Shown in pieces: positions 23,244 through 32,415 of a stretch of 64,000 nucleotides of DNA. Source of the stretch: an uncultured beta proteobacterium (GTDB lineage Bacteria; Pseudomonadota; Gammaproteobacteria; Burkholderiales; Burkholderiaceae_C); assembly GCA_903927295.1 (NCBI GenBank), contig CAIYMN010000272.1:1-64000 (forward strand), written 5' to 3'. Below the pieces are notes generated by a model. That model did not search any database and had not been told where the DNA came from. It saw only the letters and a list, made by a program, of their open reading frames with translations. Position 1 is the stretch's first letter, and each line of letters opens with the position of its first letter. The position numbers were made by a program, and so were the translations under genes.

Positions 23244-23926
23244 TTCCGGCATCCATCGGCAGGCACGCTTGCCAGCCAGCTATGCGGCTCCATCAGCGCC
23301 GCCTCGAAACGCTCGACAAAGCGGCCCACGTGCAAACCGTCCATCATCGCGTGGTGCACTTCCACCGACAAGGGCATCCACAGGTGCTCGCCCTCGGCAT
23401 CGATGCGGCCAAAAGCGATCTTGGGCACGGAGTCGTGCACACCCCAGCGCCGCGCGTTGGAGTAGCTGCTGAAATGCAGCCAGGGCAAGGTCGTCATGTG
23501 AATCGTCGCGGCTTCATCCTTGTCCGGATCGAAGGGTGTTCCGCTTTGGCGCGCAACGGCAATCGCGGCGGCCCCCTGCGCACAAAACCTTGCAAAGTCG
23601 CGCTCGTGCCCCAGCGTTACAAAGCCAAAGGAATCGTCCTCGCGCAGCACCGTCGTGCTGCCATGCACCTGCTCATGCACGCGTACGCGCTCGCCCTCAA
23701 GCCGGTAACGAAACGGCGCGATATCGTTGGCCAGGCGGATGGCAATGAAGTGGTAGGCCAGCGTCATGCTGCCCAGACCAGCATCCTTCACGGCGCGGCG
23801 CAAGCGGCTGACATCGAGCCGTGTGCAGATGTTGAAGCAGGGAATGTCAAAGGTCCGGTAGAAATCAAAGGCGGAGCGCCGTGGCCAGTGCTCCAGATCG
23901 AGAAAGGTGGCGCTTGGCAGGGTCAT
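23240..23926 (-). CDS. Chloramphenicol acetyltransferase superfamily (type A CAT-like) protein
   Basis: HHAMMDGLHVGRFVERFE catalytic motif (HHxxxDGxH). Confidence 0.8.
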   Translation of the reverse strand: MTLPSATFLDLEHWPRRSAFDFYRTFDIPCFNICTRLDVSRLRRAVKDAGLGSMTLAYHFIAIRLANDIAPFRYRLEGERVRVHEQVHGSTTVLREDDSFGFVTLGHERDFARFCAQGAAAIAVARQSGTPFDPDKDEAATIHMTTLPWLHFSSYSNARRWGVHDSVPKIAFGRIDAEGEHLWMPLSVEVHHAMMDGLHVGRFVERFEAALMEPHSWLASVPADGCRK

Positions 23927-23948
23927 ATTGAATCTCCCGTGTCCCGCC

Positions 23949-26168
23949 TCAGCGCCGACGCGCCGAGCGCACGCCCTTGAGCTCGGCCACGACGGAGAGC
24001 ACTTTGTGCAGGCGTCCTGAGTCCGATACCTCGATGGTGAAAGTCATCCAGGCTGTGCCCTTGATCGACTGCGTCTGGACCCCGATCACGTTCATTTTTT
24101 CTTTGGTAAAAACTTCTGAAATATCGCGCAACAATCCTTGCCGGTCCGCTGCCTCGATCGCCACATCGACGGGGTAGACCGCTGTCTCCTTGGCAGGCGT
24201 CTGTCCCCACTGCACCTCGATCACCCGTTCGCCATTTTTGCTCACCATCTCACGCAGATTGGAGCAATCGCTGCGATGCACACTGACACCCTTGCCGCGC
24301 GTGACAAAGCCGCAGATCGCATCCGGTGGTGCTGGCTTGCAGCATTTGGCCAGCTGTGTCATGAGCGAATCCACACCGACCACCAGCAGACCGCTCTTGC
24401 CAGCGCCAGGTTTGCCGCGCGGCTTCTTCAGCAGCATCTGGTCATCGTCATCGGGCGCTGGCTCGGGCGGGCGCAATACGGTCTCGATGTTGCGCAAGGA
24501 AAACTCGTCCTTGCCCACCACTTCAAACAGGCCATCGGCCGACTTGAAGCCCAGCTGTTCTGCCAGGTCGTCGAGTTTGACGGCCGTCTTGCCGAGTCGC
24601 TGCAACAGCCGCTCTACTGCCTCGCGCCCCTTGGCCACCGTTTCATTGAGCGCAAGCGCATTGAACCAGGCACGCACTTTGGCCTTGGCGCGGTGACTCG
24701 CCAGGTAGCCCAGTTCGGGGTTGAGCCAGTCGCGCGACGGGCCGCCCTCCTTCACTACCGTCACCTCCACCGTCTGCCCGTTCTTCAGCGGCGTATTCAG
24801 GGGCATCATGACGCCGTCCAGTCGAGCGCCGCGACAGCGATGCCCGAGGTTGGTGTGTACGCTGTAGGCAAAGTCAACCGCAGTGGCGCCCTGCGGCAGT
24901 TCCACAATCGCTGCGTCCGGTGTCAGCACGTAGATCCGGTCCTCAAAGACGCCCGGGCCACTGGCTCCAGAGAGGTCGCGCTCCCAGGCCAGCAGCTGAC
25001 GCAACACAGCAATCTTGGCATCATAGGCACCGCTGGCCGACACCCCGCCGTAACCCTTGACGCCGGCTTCCTTGTAAGCCCAGTGCGCCGCCACACCCAT
25101 TTCCGCATGGTCATGCATGGCCTGCGTGCGGATTTGTATCTCAATGGGTCGACCGGCGCTGTCGCGCACGATGGTGTGCAGGGACTGGTAGCCGTTGGCT
25201 TTGGGTCGGGCAATGTAATCGTCAAATTCATGTGTCACCTGGGTGAACTGGCTGTGTACCCAACTCAGGGCGGCGTAACAATCGGGAATCGTGTTGACCA
25301 CGATGCGCAGCGCCCGGATGTCGTAGACCTGATCAAACCCCAGAGACTTGCCGCGCATCTTCTTGACGATGCTGTAAATGTGTTTGGGTCGCCCCTGGAG
25401 CGTCGCGGCGATGCCTTGCGCCCGGAGTTCAGCCTCCAGACGTGAGCGCAGCAACTCCACATGGGCTTCACGCTCCGATCGTTTCTGGTCAAGCAGCAGC
25501 GCCACCTGACGGTAGGTGTCGGGCTCCAGGAAGCGCAATGCCAGGTCTTCCATCTCCCACTTGATCTCGCGTATCCCAAGTCGATTTGCGAGCGGCGCAA
25601 AGACTTGCAAGGCCTCTTGCGCCATCCCCTGCGGCACCGGCAGTTTGATGGCGGCGAAGTAGCGCAGGGTTTGCAGGCGTGAGGCCAGTCTCAGCATCAC
25701 AACGCGCAGATCGCGCGAGAACGCCAGCAGCATCTTGCGCACATTCTCTGTTTGCGCGGCAGCTGTTTGGGCCATCGGAATAGGCGTTGCCGATCGCTCC
25801 GTAGCCATCTGGCTCAGGCGCGCCTGACGCTGCACCCGCACCAGCTGCGTGGTCTCCATCGCCAGCGCGGCGAAATTGTCACCAAAGGCTTTGGCGATGA
25901 CTTCCTGAGGTTTGTTCAGATGATCGCAGGTGTAGACCAGGTAGCTTGCGGCCTGCATCGCCTCTGAACCACCGATGTTTTTCAGGATGGCAGCCACGGC
26001 GTCAGCATGGGCAAGAATGTTCTCCCCGGTATCGAGCGCCTCGCCTGCCAGCAGTGGTTCGGCAAAGGCGCGTGCCCGCGCCAGCGCCTGGTCCTGTTCG
26101 GACACGCTCTGTGCGGTTGCGGCAAGCACAGGTTCCTGCCCACTGGACTCGGTGCTAAGTCTTTTCAT
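23949..26168 (-). CDS. relA: RelA/SpoT family (p)ppGpp synthetase with degenerate HD domain (RelA-type)
   Basis: RIVVNTIPDCYAALSWVHSQF, YIARPKANGYQSLHT, TGS and ACT domains; HD-pair region reads LVYTCDHL. Confidence 0.92.
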   Translation of the reverse strand: MKRLSTESSGQEPVLAATAQSVSEQDQALARARAFAEPLLAGEALDTGENILAHADAVAAILKNIGGSEAMQAASYLVYTCDHLNKPQEVIAKAFGDNFAALAMETTQLVRVQRQARLSQMATERSATPIPMAQTAAAQTENVRKMLLAFSRDLRVVMLRLASRLQTLRYFAAIKLPVPQGMAQEALQVFAPLANRLGIREIKWEMEDLALRFLEPDTYRQVALLLDQKRSEREAHVELLRSRLEAELRAQGIAATLQGRPKHIYSIVKKMRGKSLGFDQVYDIRALRIVVNTIPDCYAALSWVHSQFTQVTHEFDDYIARPKANGYQSLHTIVRDSAGRPIEIQIRTQAMHDHAEMGVAAHWAYKEAGVKGYGGVSASGAYDAKIAVLRQLLAWERDLSGASGPGVFEDRIYVLTPDAAIVELPQGATAVDFAYSVHTNLGHRCRGARLDGVMMPLNTPLKNGQTVEVTVVKEGGPSRDWLNPELGYLASHRAKAKVRAWFNALALNETVAKGREAVERLLQRLGKTAVKLDDLAEQLGFKSADGLFEVVGKDEFSLRNIETVLRPPEPAPDDDDQMLLKKPRGKPGAGKSGLLVVGVDSLMTQLAKCCKPAPPDAICGFVTRGKGVSVHRSDCSNLREMVSKNGERVIEVQWGQTPAKETAVYPVDVAIEAADRQGLLRDISEVFTKEKMNVIGVQTQSIKGTAWMTFTIEVSDSGRLHKVLSVVAELKGVRSARRR

Positions 26169-26186
26169 CCTCGCTGCATCCCGTGT

Positions 26187-27083
26187 TTAGCTCAACAAGA
26201 ATGACGTCACGGCCTGCACCTGATCGTCAACCACCAAAGTCGGTGCGTGACCCACACCATCAAACTGCAGCAGTCGCGCCCCCGGACCGCGCTGCGTCAT
26301 GGCCTGCGCTGTCGCTATCGACAGCAGATCCGACTGCGCACCCCTGAGCAACAGCGTCGCAGCCCGAATGTTGTCATACAGTTGCCAGAGCATGGCCTCC
26401 CCCTGCGCCACGGACTGTGCCGTCACACCGCGAAAGGGCAGCGCGATGGCCGGGTCGTAGCGCAGCGTCAGGTAGCCCGGGCACTGCGGCATGGGTTTGA
26501 CCATCGGCTCTGACAGCGCCAGCCACTGCGCCGGCGTATGCGGACCAAAGCTGCTGGATGTCGCCCACAGTGCGTCGGCTGCCTCCTGCAGCGAAGCGAA
26601 CTTGCCGGTCTGCCCCAGATATTCACCAATGCGCTGCAAGGCCTGCCATTGCATCACCGGCCCTACATCGTTCAACACCAAACGGCGAATCGGCGCCGGC
26701 AACGGCAAGTCAGCCTGGCCACACAGGATCATGCCGATGACGCCACCCATGCTGGTGCCAACCCAGTCCAGTGTTGTCGGGCGCAGGTGCGTCAGCAAGA
26801 CCAGCATGTCGGCTGCGTAGGCAGGAATCTGGTACTGCTGCGGGTCTTTCAGCCAGTCGCTCTGGCCGCGCCCGGCAACGTCCGGGCAGATGACCCGAAT
26901 CGGACCCGTAGCCTGACGGCACAAAGCCTGCGCCAGCGTGTCGAAGTCGCGTCCCTGTCGCGTCAGGCCATGGACACACACCACGACATGGGAACTTTGC
27001 TCGTCACCCCACTGCCAATAGGCCATGCGGTGCCCACCTGCGGAATCAGGACACATCAGGTAATTCAGCGTAGGCTCAGTCAT
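26187..27083 (-). CDS. Alpha/beta hydrolase
   Basis: VVVCVHGLTRQGRDFD, DWVGTSMGGVIG; start trimmed to MTEPTLNYLMCPD. Confidence 0.85.
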   Translation of the reverse strand: MTEPTLNYLMCPDSAGGHRMAYWQWGDEQSSHVVVCVHGLTRQGRDFDTLAQALCRQATGPIRVICPDVAGRGQSDWLKDPQQYQIPAYAADMLVLLTHLRPTTLDWVGTSMGGVIGMILCGQADLPLPAPIRRLVLNDVGPVMQWQALQRIGEYLGQTGKFASLQEAADALWATSSSFGPHTPAQWLALSEPMVKPMPQCPGYLTLRYDPAIALPFRGVTAQSVAQGEAMLWQLYDNIRAATLLLRGAQSDLLSIATAQAMTQRGPGARLLQFDGVGHAPTLVVDDQVQAVTSFLLS

Positions 27084-27137
27084 GGTGCAATCACTGGTCT
27101 CATAATCCCTGCATCCTAATTCAATCGGAGTTTCAAC

Positions 27138-27908
27138 ATGCTGAAAGGCAAAACCGCCCTTGTCACCGGATCCACCAGCGGCATTGGTCTTGGCATCGCC
27201 AAGGCCCTGGCTGCGAAGGGGGCCAACATCGTCCTCAATGGCTTTGGCGATGTGAAGGGTCCAAGTGCCGAGGTCAGCGCGCTCGGTGTGCAGGTCGACT
27301 ATCACGGCGCCGACATGAGCAAGCCGGCAGAGATCGAGGCGATGCTGAAGTTTGCCGCCGAGCGCTTTGGCCGTGTCGACATTCTGGTCAACAACGCCGG
27401 CATACAGCACGTTGCACGCATCGAGAACTTTCCGGTCGAGCGCTGGGACGCCATTATCGCCATCAACCTGAGCAGTGCCTTTCACGCCACGCGATTGGCG
27501 TTGCCCGCCATGCAAGCCGCCAACTGGGGGCGCATCATCAATGTTGCCTCGGTGCACGGTCTGGTTGCCTCAGCTGAGAAATCCGCCTATGTCACCGCCA
27601 AACACGGCGTCGTCGGACTGACCAAGGTGACGGCGCTGGAAAACGCCACCACCGGCGTGACCTGCAACGCGATCTGCCCGGGCTGGGTGCTGACGCCACT
27701 GGTGCAAAAACAGGTGGATGCCAAAGCCGCAGCCTTGGGTCTGAGCAACCTTGACGCAACCAAACTGCTGCTCGGCGAAAAGGAGCCGTCGCTGCAGTTC
27801 ACCACGCCCGAGGAACTGGGCGAACTGGCGGTCTTCTTCTGCTCCCCTGCGGCCAACAATGTGCGCGGCGTGGCCTGGAATATGGATGGCGGCTGGACTG
27901 CACAATAG
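27138..27908 (+). CDS. 3-hydroxybutyrate dehydrogenase (SDR family)
   Basis: LVTGSTSGIGLGIAKALAAKG, NNAGIQHVARIE, YVTAKHGVVGLTKV. Confidence 0.88.
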   Translation: MLKGKTALVTGSTSGIGLGIAKALAAKGANIVLNGFGDVKGPSAEVSALGVQVDYHGADMSKPAEIEAMLKFAAERFGRVDILVNNAGIQHVARIENFPVERWDAIIAINLSSAFHATRLALPAMQAANWGRIINVASVHGLVASAEKSAYVTAKHGVVGLTKVTALENATTGVTCNAICPGWVLTPLVQKQVDAKAAALGLSNLDATKLLLGEKEPSLQFTTPEELGELAVFFCSPAANNVRGVAWNMDGGWTAQ

Positions 27909-27927
27909 CGATCAAAGGAGATTCGGC

Positions 27928-29082
27928 ATGTCACAGTTTTCGTTTGAAACCGCGCCCAGGATTCTGTGCGAACAGGGCGGCACCGATCGGCTCGGTGAAG
28001 TCGCACTCGGCCTGGGAATTTCCCACCTGTTTCTGGTGACGGACGCCGGCTTGATCAAGGCCGGGATGATAGACGGTGCCGTGGCCTCATTGGCCCAGGC
28101 CAAGGTTCGCGTGACGGTATTTTCCGAAGTACAGGCTGACCCGCCGGAACACGTTGTCGAGGCAGCAGTCGATGCCGCGCGCAAGGCCGGCGTTGATGGC
28201 GTGGTCGGCTTCGGTGGCGGCAGTTCCCTGGACAGCGCCAAGCTGGTAGCACTGCTGGCGCGCACGCCGCAGGCGCTGGCCGATATTTACGGAATCGGCC
28301 TGGCACGCGGTCCGCGCCTGCCCCTGATCCAGATTCCAACCACCGCCGGAACCGGCTCTGAAGTCACGCCAATTTCGATATTGACCACACCAAGCCATGA
28401 AAAGAAGGGCGTCGTCTCGCCGCTGCTCTACCCGGACCTGGCGCTGCTCGACAGCCGTCTGACATTGGGTCTGCCCCCTGCCGTCACGGCCATGACGGGT
28501 GTCGACGCGATGGTGCACGCGGTGGAAGCGTTCAGCACGCGCCTGAAGAAGAATCCACTGTCAGACGCTCTGGCCCTGAAGGCGCTGCAGTTGCTCTACG
28601 CCAACCTGCCAGCCGCCGTCAATGACGGCAAGGACCCGGCCGTGCGCGAAAACATGCTGCTCGGTTCCCTGTTCGCCGGCATGGCTTTCGCCAATGCGCC
28701 AGTCGCTGCGGTGCACGCCCTGGCCTACCCCTTGGGCGGTCACTACGGCCTGCCGCATGGACTGTCCAATTCGCTGGTCTTTGTAGCCGTCCTGAAGTTC
28801 AATCTGCCAGTGGCCCGGGCGCTCTACGCTCAGCTGGGTCGTGCCATCCTGCCAGAGCTGAATGGCGCCAGCGACACCGAGGCCGCCAGTGCGTTTGTTG
28901 CTGCCATGAGCGACTGTGTGTCTGCCATGCCTTATGCACAGTCCCTGCGTGCTGCCGGGGTGAAGCAGGACGACCTTGCCATGCTGGCACAGGACGCCAT
29001 GAAGATCGGTCGCCTGCTGGTCAACAATCCGCGTGATGTCACGCTGGAGGATGCGCTGGCTCTGTACCAGGCCGCCTTCTGA
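27928..29082 (+). CDS. Iron-containing alcohol dehydrogenase
   Basis: GVVGFGGGSSLDSAKL, IPTTAGTGSEVTPISI, GLPHGLSNSL. Confidence 0.9.
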   Translation: MSQFSFETAPRILCEQGGTDRLGEVALGLGISHLFLVTDAGLIKAGMIDGAVASLAQAKVRVTVFSEVQADPPEHVVEAAVDAARKAGVDGVVGFGGGSSLDSAKLVALLARTPQALADIYGIGLARGPRLPLIQIPTTAGTGSEVTPISILTTPSHEKKGVVSPLLYPDLALLDSRLTLGLPPAVTAMTGVDAMVHAVEAFSTRLKKNPLSDALALKALQLLYANLPAAVNDGKDPAVRENMLLGSLFAGMAFANAPVAAVHALAYPLGGHYGLPHGLSNSLVFVAVLKFNLPVARALYAQLGRAILPELNGASDTEAASAFVAAMSDCVSAMPYAQSLRAAGVKQDDLAMLAQDAMKIGRLLVNNPRDVTLEDALALYQAAF

Positions 29083-29100
29083 GTCCGGCGGGTCAAGACC

Positions 29101-29811
29101 CTACTTCAACTGCACCGACCCCGATACCGTCACAAGCACCGACGTCTTGCCTGCCTCCACCGGCACGGGCGCATCGGCTGCCATGGGGCGTGCCTCCATT
29201 GCCAGCATGCGTGGGCGCGGCGACATAGTCTGGTCGTTGCTGTTGACATTGACTTCGCGCAGAGTGAAGCCGGTGAAACCAAAACTCCGGCTGATGTCCA
29301 TGGCCTTGACCTTGAAGCGTTCAATGGCCATGCTTTGCGCCTCGCTTTCCACCCTGGCCCGTTGCTCACGGCTGAGTCCAAGTGACATACCGCTCACGCT
29401 GAGCGTCTGTATTCGCCCTGCCGCGGCACCGAGACGTGCAAAATCACGCCCTTCCAGAATCAGTTCTGCCGACCCTTGCCAACCCGTTGTCTTGCCGTCT
29501 CGGCCATAACGCGGCGTCACGCTGAAGTTGCCGGTGCGCAATTCAAGCTGCCCCGACTGAACCACTTTGCGTGCCTCTGTCAGAGCTGTGTCGAGCGCCG
29601 TCTTGAGCTGGCTCTGCACCATGGCAGCGTCGCTGCCATCGCGCGTGGTACTCAGGACGATGGACAGCAAGTCCTGCTGCACTTCAACCAAGCCTGTGGC
29701 GGATAGTTGCACGACATTTTGTGCCACAGACTGTTGCGCCTGTTGCGCCATGCCGACAGCGGACGCCGCCACGATGGCGCATGCTGCACCGATTCTGATG
29801 AGCCTGTTCAT
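29101..29811 (-). CDS. SIMPL domain-containing periplasmic protein
   Basis: Signal peptide; VVQLSATGLVEVQQDLLSIVLSTTRDGSDAAMVQ... Confidence 0.8.
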   Translation of the reverse strand: MNRLIRIGAACAIVAASAVGMAQQAQQSVAQNVVQLSATGLVEVQQDLLSIVLSTTRDGSDAAMVQSQLKTALDTALTEARKVVQSGQLELRTGNFSVTPRYGRDGKTTGWQGSAELILEGRDFARLGAAAGRIQTLSVSGMSLGLSREQRARVESEAQSMAIERFKVKAMDISRSFGFTGFTLREVNVNSNDQTMSPRPRMLAMEARPMAADAPVPVEAGKTSVLVTVSGSVQLK

Positions 29812-29849
29812 AGCAACTCCTTTAGGACAAGCGCTGATCGCGCCAGCGC

Positions 29850-30107
29850 TCAGGGACGCTGCTGGCGCAGTTGCTGGCGCAAGTCGGCACGCTCCTGAGC
29901 GGATAAATGTCGAAGCGGCGGTGTGTCTGATGGCCGGGGACTGTTCGTCAAGTCCTGCGAGCGCTGAGCCTTCAGGGTCTGCCGCAATTCCGTGCGACGT
30001 TGCTCGGCCGCGCCGCGCGACGCAGGCGCTTGCGGCTCACGCCCCTGTTGCGCCCAGGCGCTGCTCAGGATGAGCGGGAACAGCAATGCAAATTGAAGAG
30101 GCTTCAT
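29850..30107 (-). CDS. Small secreted Arg/Gln-rich protein, function unknown
   Basis: MKPLQFALLFPLILSSAWAQ signal peptide; two RxELRQxL-type segments. Confidence 0.5.
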   Translation of the reverse strand: MKPLQFALLFPLILSSAWAQQGREPQAPASRGAAEQRRTELRQTLKAQRSQDLTNSPRPSDTPPLRHLSAQERADLRQQLRQQRP

Positions 30108-30178
30108 GGTATCAAACTGACACCCGATGGGCGCCACTGGCCACATTGTTCAACCATTGGCCTGTGCTCAGGCGCAAG

Positions 30179-30258
30179 ATTTGTAACAGGTTGTCAATAT
30201 CGGCCCGATTTCGTGAATTTCGTTGTTACAAACCTGCAAAATTGCTCTTGTTACAAAT
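30179..30258 (+). promoter_or_regulatory. Three OmpR-box-like TTTGTAACA / TTGTTACAAA motifs upstream of ompR
   Basis: TTTGTAACA at 30180, TTGTTACAAA at 30223 and again at 30248. Confidence 0.45.
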
Positions 30259-30272
30259 TCACCGGTACCGCC

Positions 30273-31004
30273 ATGAGCCAAACATCTACCCGAAACAACA
30301 AGATCCTGGTTGTCGACGACGACGCGCGTATCCGCGATTTGCTGCGACGCTACCTGACGCAGGAAGGCTTTGATGTCGTGCTGGCGGAGGACGGCAAGTC
30401 GCTGACACGCATCCTGCTGCGCGAAACCGTGGACCTGATTGTGCTGGACCTGATGATGCCCGGCGAAGACGGACTGTCGGTTTGCCGGCGTTTGCGCGCC
30501 GCCAACGACCGCACACCCATCATCATGCTGACTGCCAAGGGTGAGGATGTGGACCGGATTGTCGGTCTGGAAGTTGGCGCCGACGACTACCTGGGCAAAC
30601 CCTTCAACCCGCGCGAACTGCTGGCGCGTATTCATGCGGTGCTGCGGCGTCGCCCGAAGCTCGAAGCGCCAGGTTCACCTTCCAGCGAAAACGAGGTCGT
30701 CAATTTTGGTCCGTTTTCCTTTGATCTGGGAGCGCGCACGCTCAAACGCGGGGATGAGGATCTGCCGCTGACCACGGGTGAATTCGCCATGCTCAAGACG
30801 CTGGTGCGTCATCCGCGCCAACCCCTGTCGCGTGAAAAACTGGCACAACTCGCTCGCGGCCGCGAATTTGAACCTTTTGACCGCAGTCTGGATGTGCAGG
30901 TGTCACGCCTGCGCAAGCTGGTCGAAATCGATGCCACCAGTCCCCGCTACATTCAAACCGTCTGGGGCGTAGGCTACGTGTTTGTCCCTGACGGCGCGGC
31001 GTGA
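30273..31004 (+). CDS. ompR: Two-component response regulator OmpR
   Basis: KILVVDDDARIRDLLRRYLTQEGFDV...; winged-helix C-term. Confidence 0.92.
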   Translation: MSQTSTRNNKILVVDDDARIRDLLRRYLTQEGFDVVLAEDGKSLTRILLRETVDLIVLDLMMPGEDGLSVCRRLRAANDRTPIIMLTAKGEDVDRIVGLEVGADDYLGKPFNPRELLARIHAVLRRRPKLEAPGSPSSENEVVNFGPFSFDLGARTLKRGDEDLPLTTGEFAMLKTLVRHPRQPLSREKLAQLARGREFEPFDRSLDVQVSRLRKLVEIDATSPRYIQTVWGVGYVFVPDGAA

Positions 31005-32341
31005 GTCGCTTGCGCTCGCCGTGGCGCCTGAGCCTCTTCTGGCGCACCTTTTTTTTGCTGGCACTGCTGCTGATCGGCAGCATACTGGCCTGGCTGCAAA
31101 CACTGCGCTCGCTTGAGTTTGAGCCGCGGGCCATTCAGACGGCCCAGCAGATCGCCTCGCTCGTGAATTTGAGCCGCGCGGCGCTCATTCACGCGGACGC
31201 GATAGCCCGGGTTTCCCTCATCAAGACGATGACAGAGCAGGAAAGCGTGCGCATCGTGCCGCGCGAGCCTGGCGACCGTTTTGAGCCGTTCGAAAGCGAC
31301 GCACTGAGTGAGCGCATTGCGCTCGAGCTCAACATACGGCTGGGAACCGGCACCGAACTGGCCAACAGCGTCAATGGCGAAGAAGGTTTGTGGGTTGGCT
31401 TCACCATCGATGGGGACAACTACTGGATGCGAACGAACCGTGACCGTTTCAACCGCACGGCCGGGCGAACCTGGGTCGTCTGGCTGATCACGGCCGCGGC
31501 GCTCTCGCTGGCGGGTGCGGCCTTGATTGCACGACTGATCAACCGGCCACTGAAGCAACTATCGTTCGCTGCCAGCCGCGTTCGCGAGGGTGACTTTGAC
31601 GCCAGCACATTGGACGAGTCGGTAGCCACGAGCGAGATTCGCGCCGTCAACATTGGATTTAACCGCATGAGCCAGCAACTGGCCAAGATCGAGCAGGACC
31701 GGGCCATCATGCTCGCGGGCATTTCGCACGACCTGCGCACACCCCTGGCACGCCTGCGCCTGGAAACCGAACTCAGCGTCGTCGATGAAGAGGCGCGGGC
31801 AAATATGGCTTCGGACATATCGCAACTCGACGCCATCATCGGCAAGTTTCTGGACTACGCGCGGCCGGACAAGGCACAGCTGAGCACCGTGGCCCTGGCA
31901 GGGGTGCTTGATGCCGGTCTTTTCGGCTACCGCAACCGGACCGACATGCGCGTCAATCTCGATCTGGAGAAGGGGCTATTGGTACTTGCCGACGGCGTCG
32001 AACTCGGCCGAGTGATCAGCAACCTTCTGGAAAATGCCAGTCGCTACGGCAAGTCGGTTGATACCGGCGTGGCGGTGCTCGACATCGCCGCCAAGGCCCG
32101 CGACAACTGGGTGTTGCTGAGGGTACGTGATCACGGCATCGGCGTTGCCGATGCACAGCTGGGCAACCTGACCAAGCCCTTCTATCGAGGCGAAGCTGCA
32201 CGCACGGCGGCCAATGGTGCCGGGCTGGGTCTGGCCATTGTGGAGAAGATCATCCTGCGCATGGGCGGTACGTTTGTCCTGAGCAACTCGTCAACCGGCG
32301 GTCTGGTCGCCAACATCAAACTACGACGCGCCAGTCCATAG
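31001..32341 (+). CDS. envZ: Sensor histidine kinase EnvZ-like
   Basis: ISHDLRTPLARLRLETELS, HAMP, HATPase; ATG/GTGA 4-nt overlap with ompR. Confidence 0.88.
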   Translation: MSRLRSPWRLSLFWRTFFLLALLLIGSILAWLQTLRSLEFEPRAIQTAQQIASLVNLSRAALIHADAIARVSLIKTMTEQESVRIVPREPGDRFEPFESDALSERIALELNIRLGTGTELANSVNGEEGLWVGFTIDGDNYWMRTNRDRFNRTAGRTWVVWLITAAALSLAGAALIARLINRPLKQLSFAASRVREGDFDASTLDESVATSEIRAVNIGFNRMSQQLAKIEQDRAIMLAGISHDLRTPLARLRLETELSVVDEEARANMASDISQLDAIIGKFLDYARPDKAQLSTVALAGVLDAGLFGYRNRTDMRVNLDLEKGLLVLADGVELGRVISNLLENASRYGKSVDTGVAVLDIAAKARDNWVLLRVRDHGIGVADAQLGNLTKPFYRGEAARTAANGAGLGLAIVEKIILRMGGTFVLSNSSTGGLVANIKLRRASP

Positions 32342-32346
32342 TCGAT

Positions 32347-32413
32347 GTCATTGCGAAGGCCGAAGGCCTGTGGCAATCCATGCGTGGACTGCCGCGCTGC
32401 GCTCGCAGTGACG
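32347..32413. repeat. Interspersed palindromic repeat (gtcattgcga...tcgcagtgacg family), type A copy 1
   Basis: Inverted ends and core caatccatgcgtggactgccgcg shared with 56447-56514. Confidence 0.7.
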
Positions 32414-32415
32414 GA

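Noticed and set aside
26187-27557. 456-aa reading of the alpha/beta hydrolase
   Set aside because: N-terminal ~158 aa overlaps the divergent dehydrogenase antisense; true start is at 27083.
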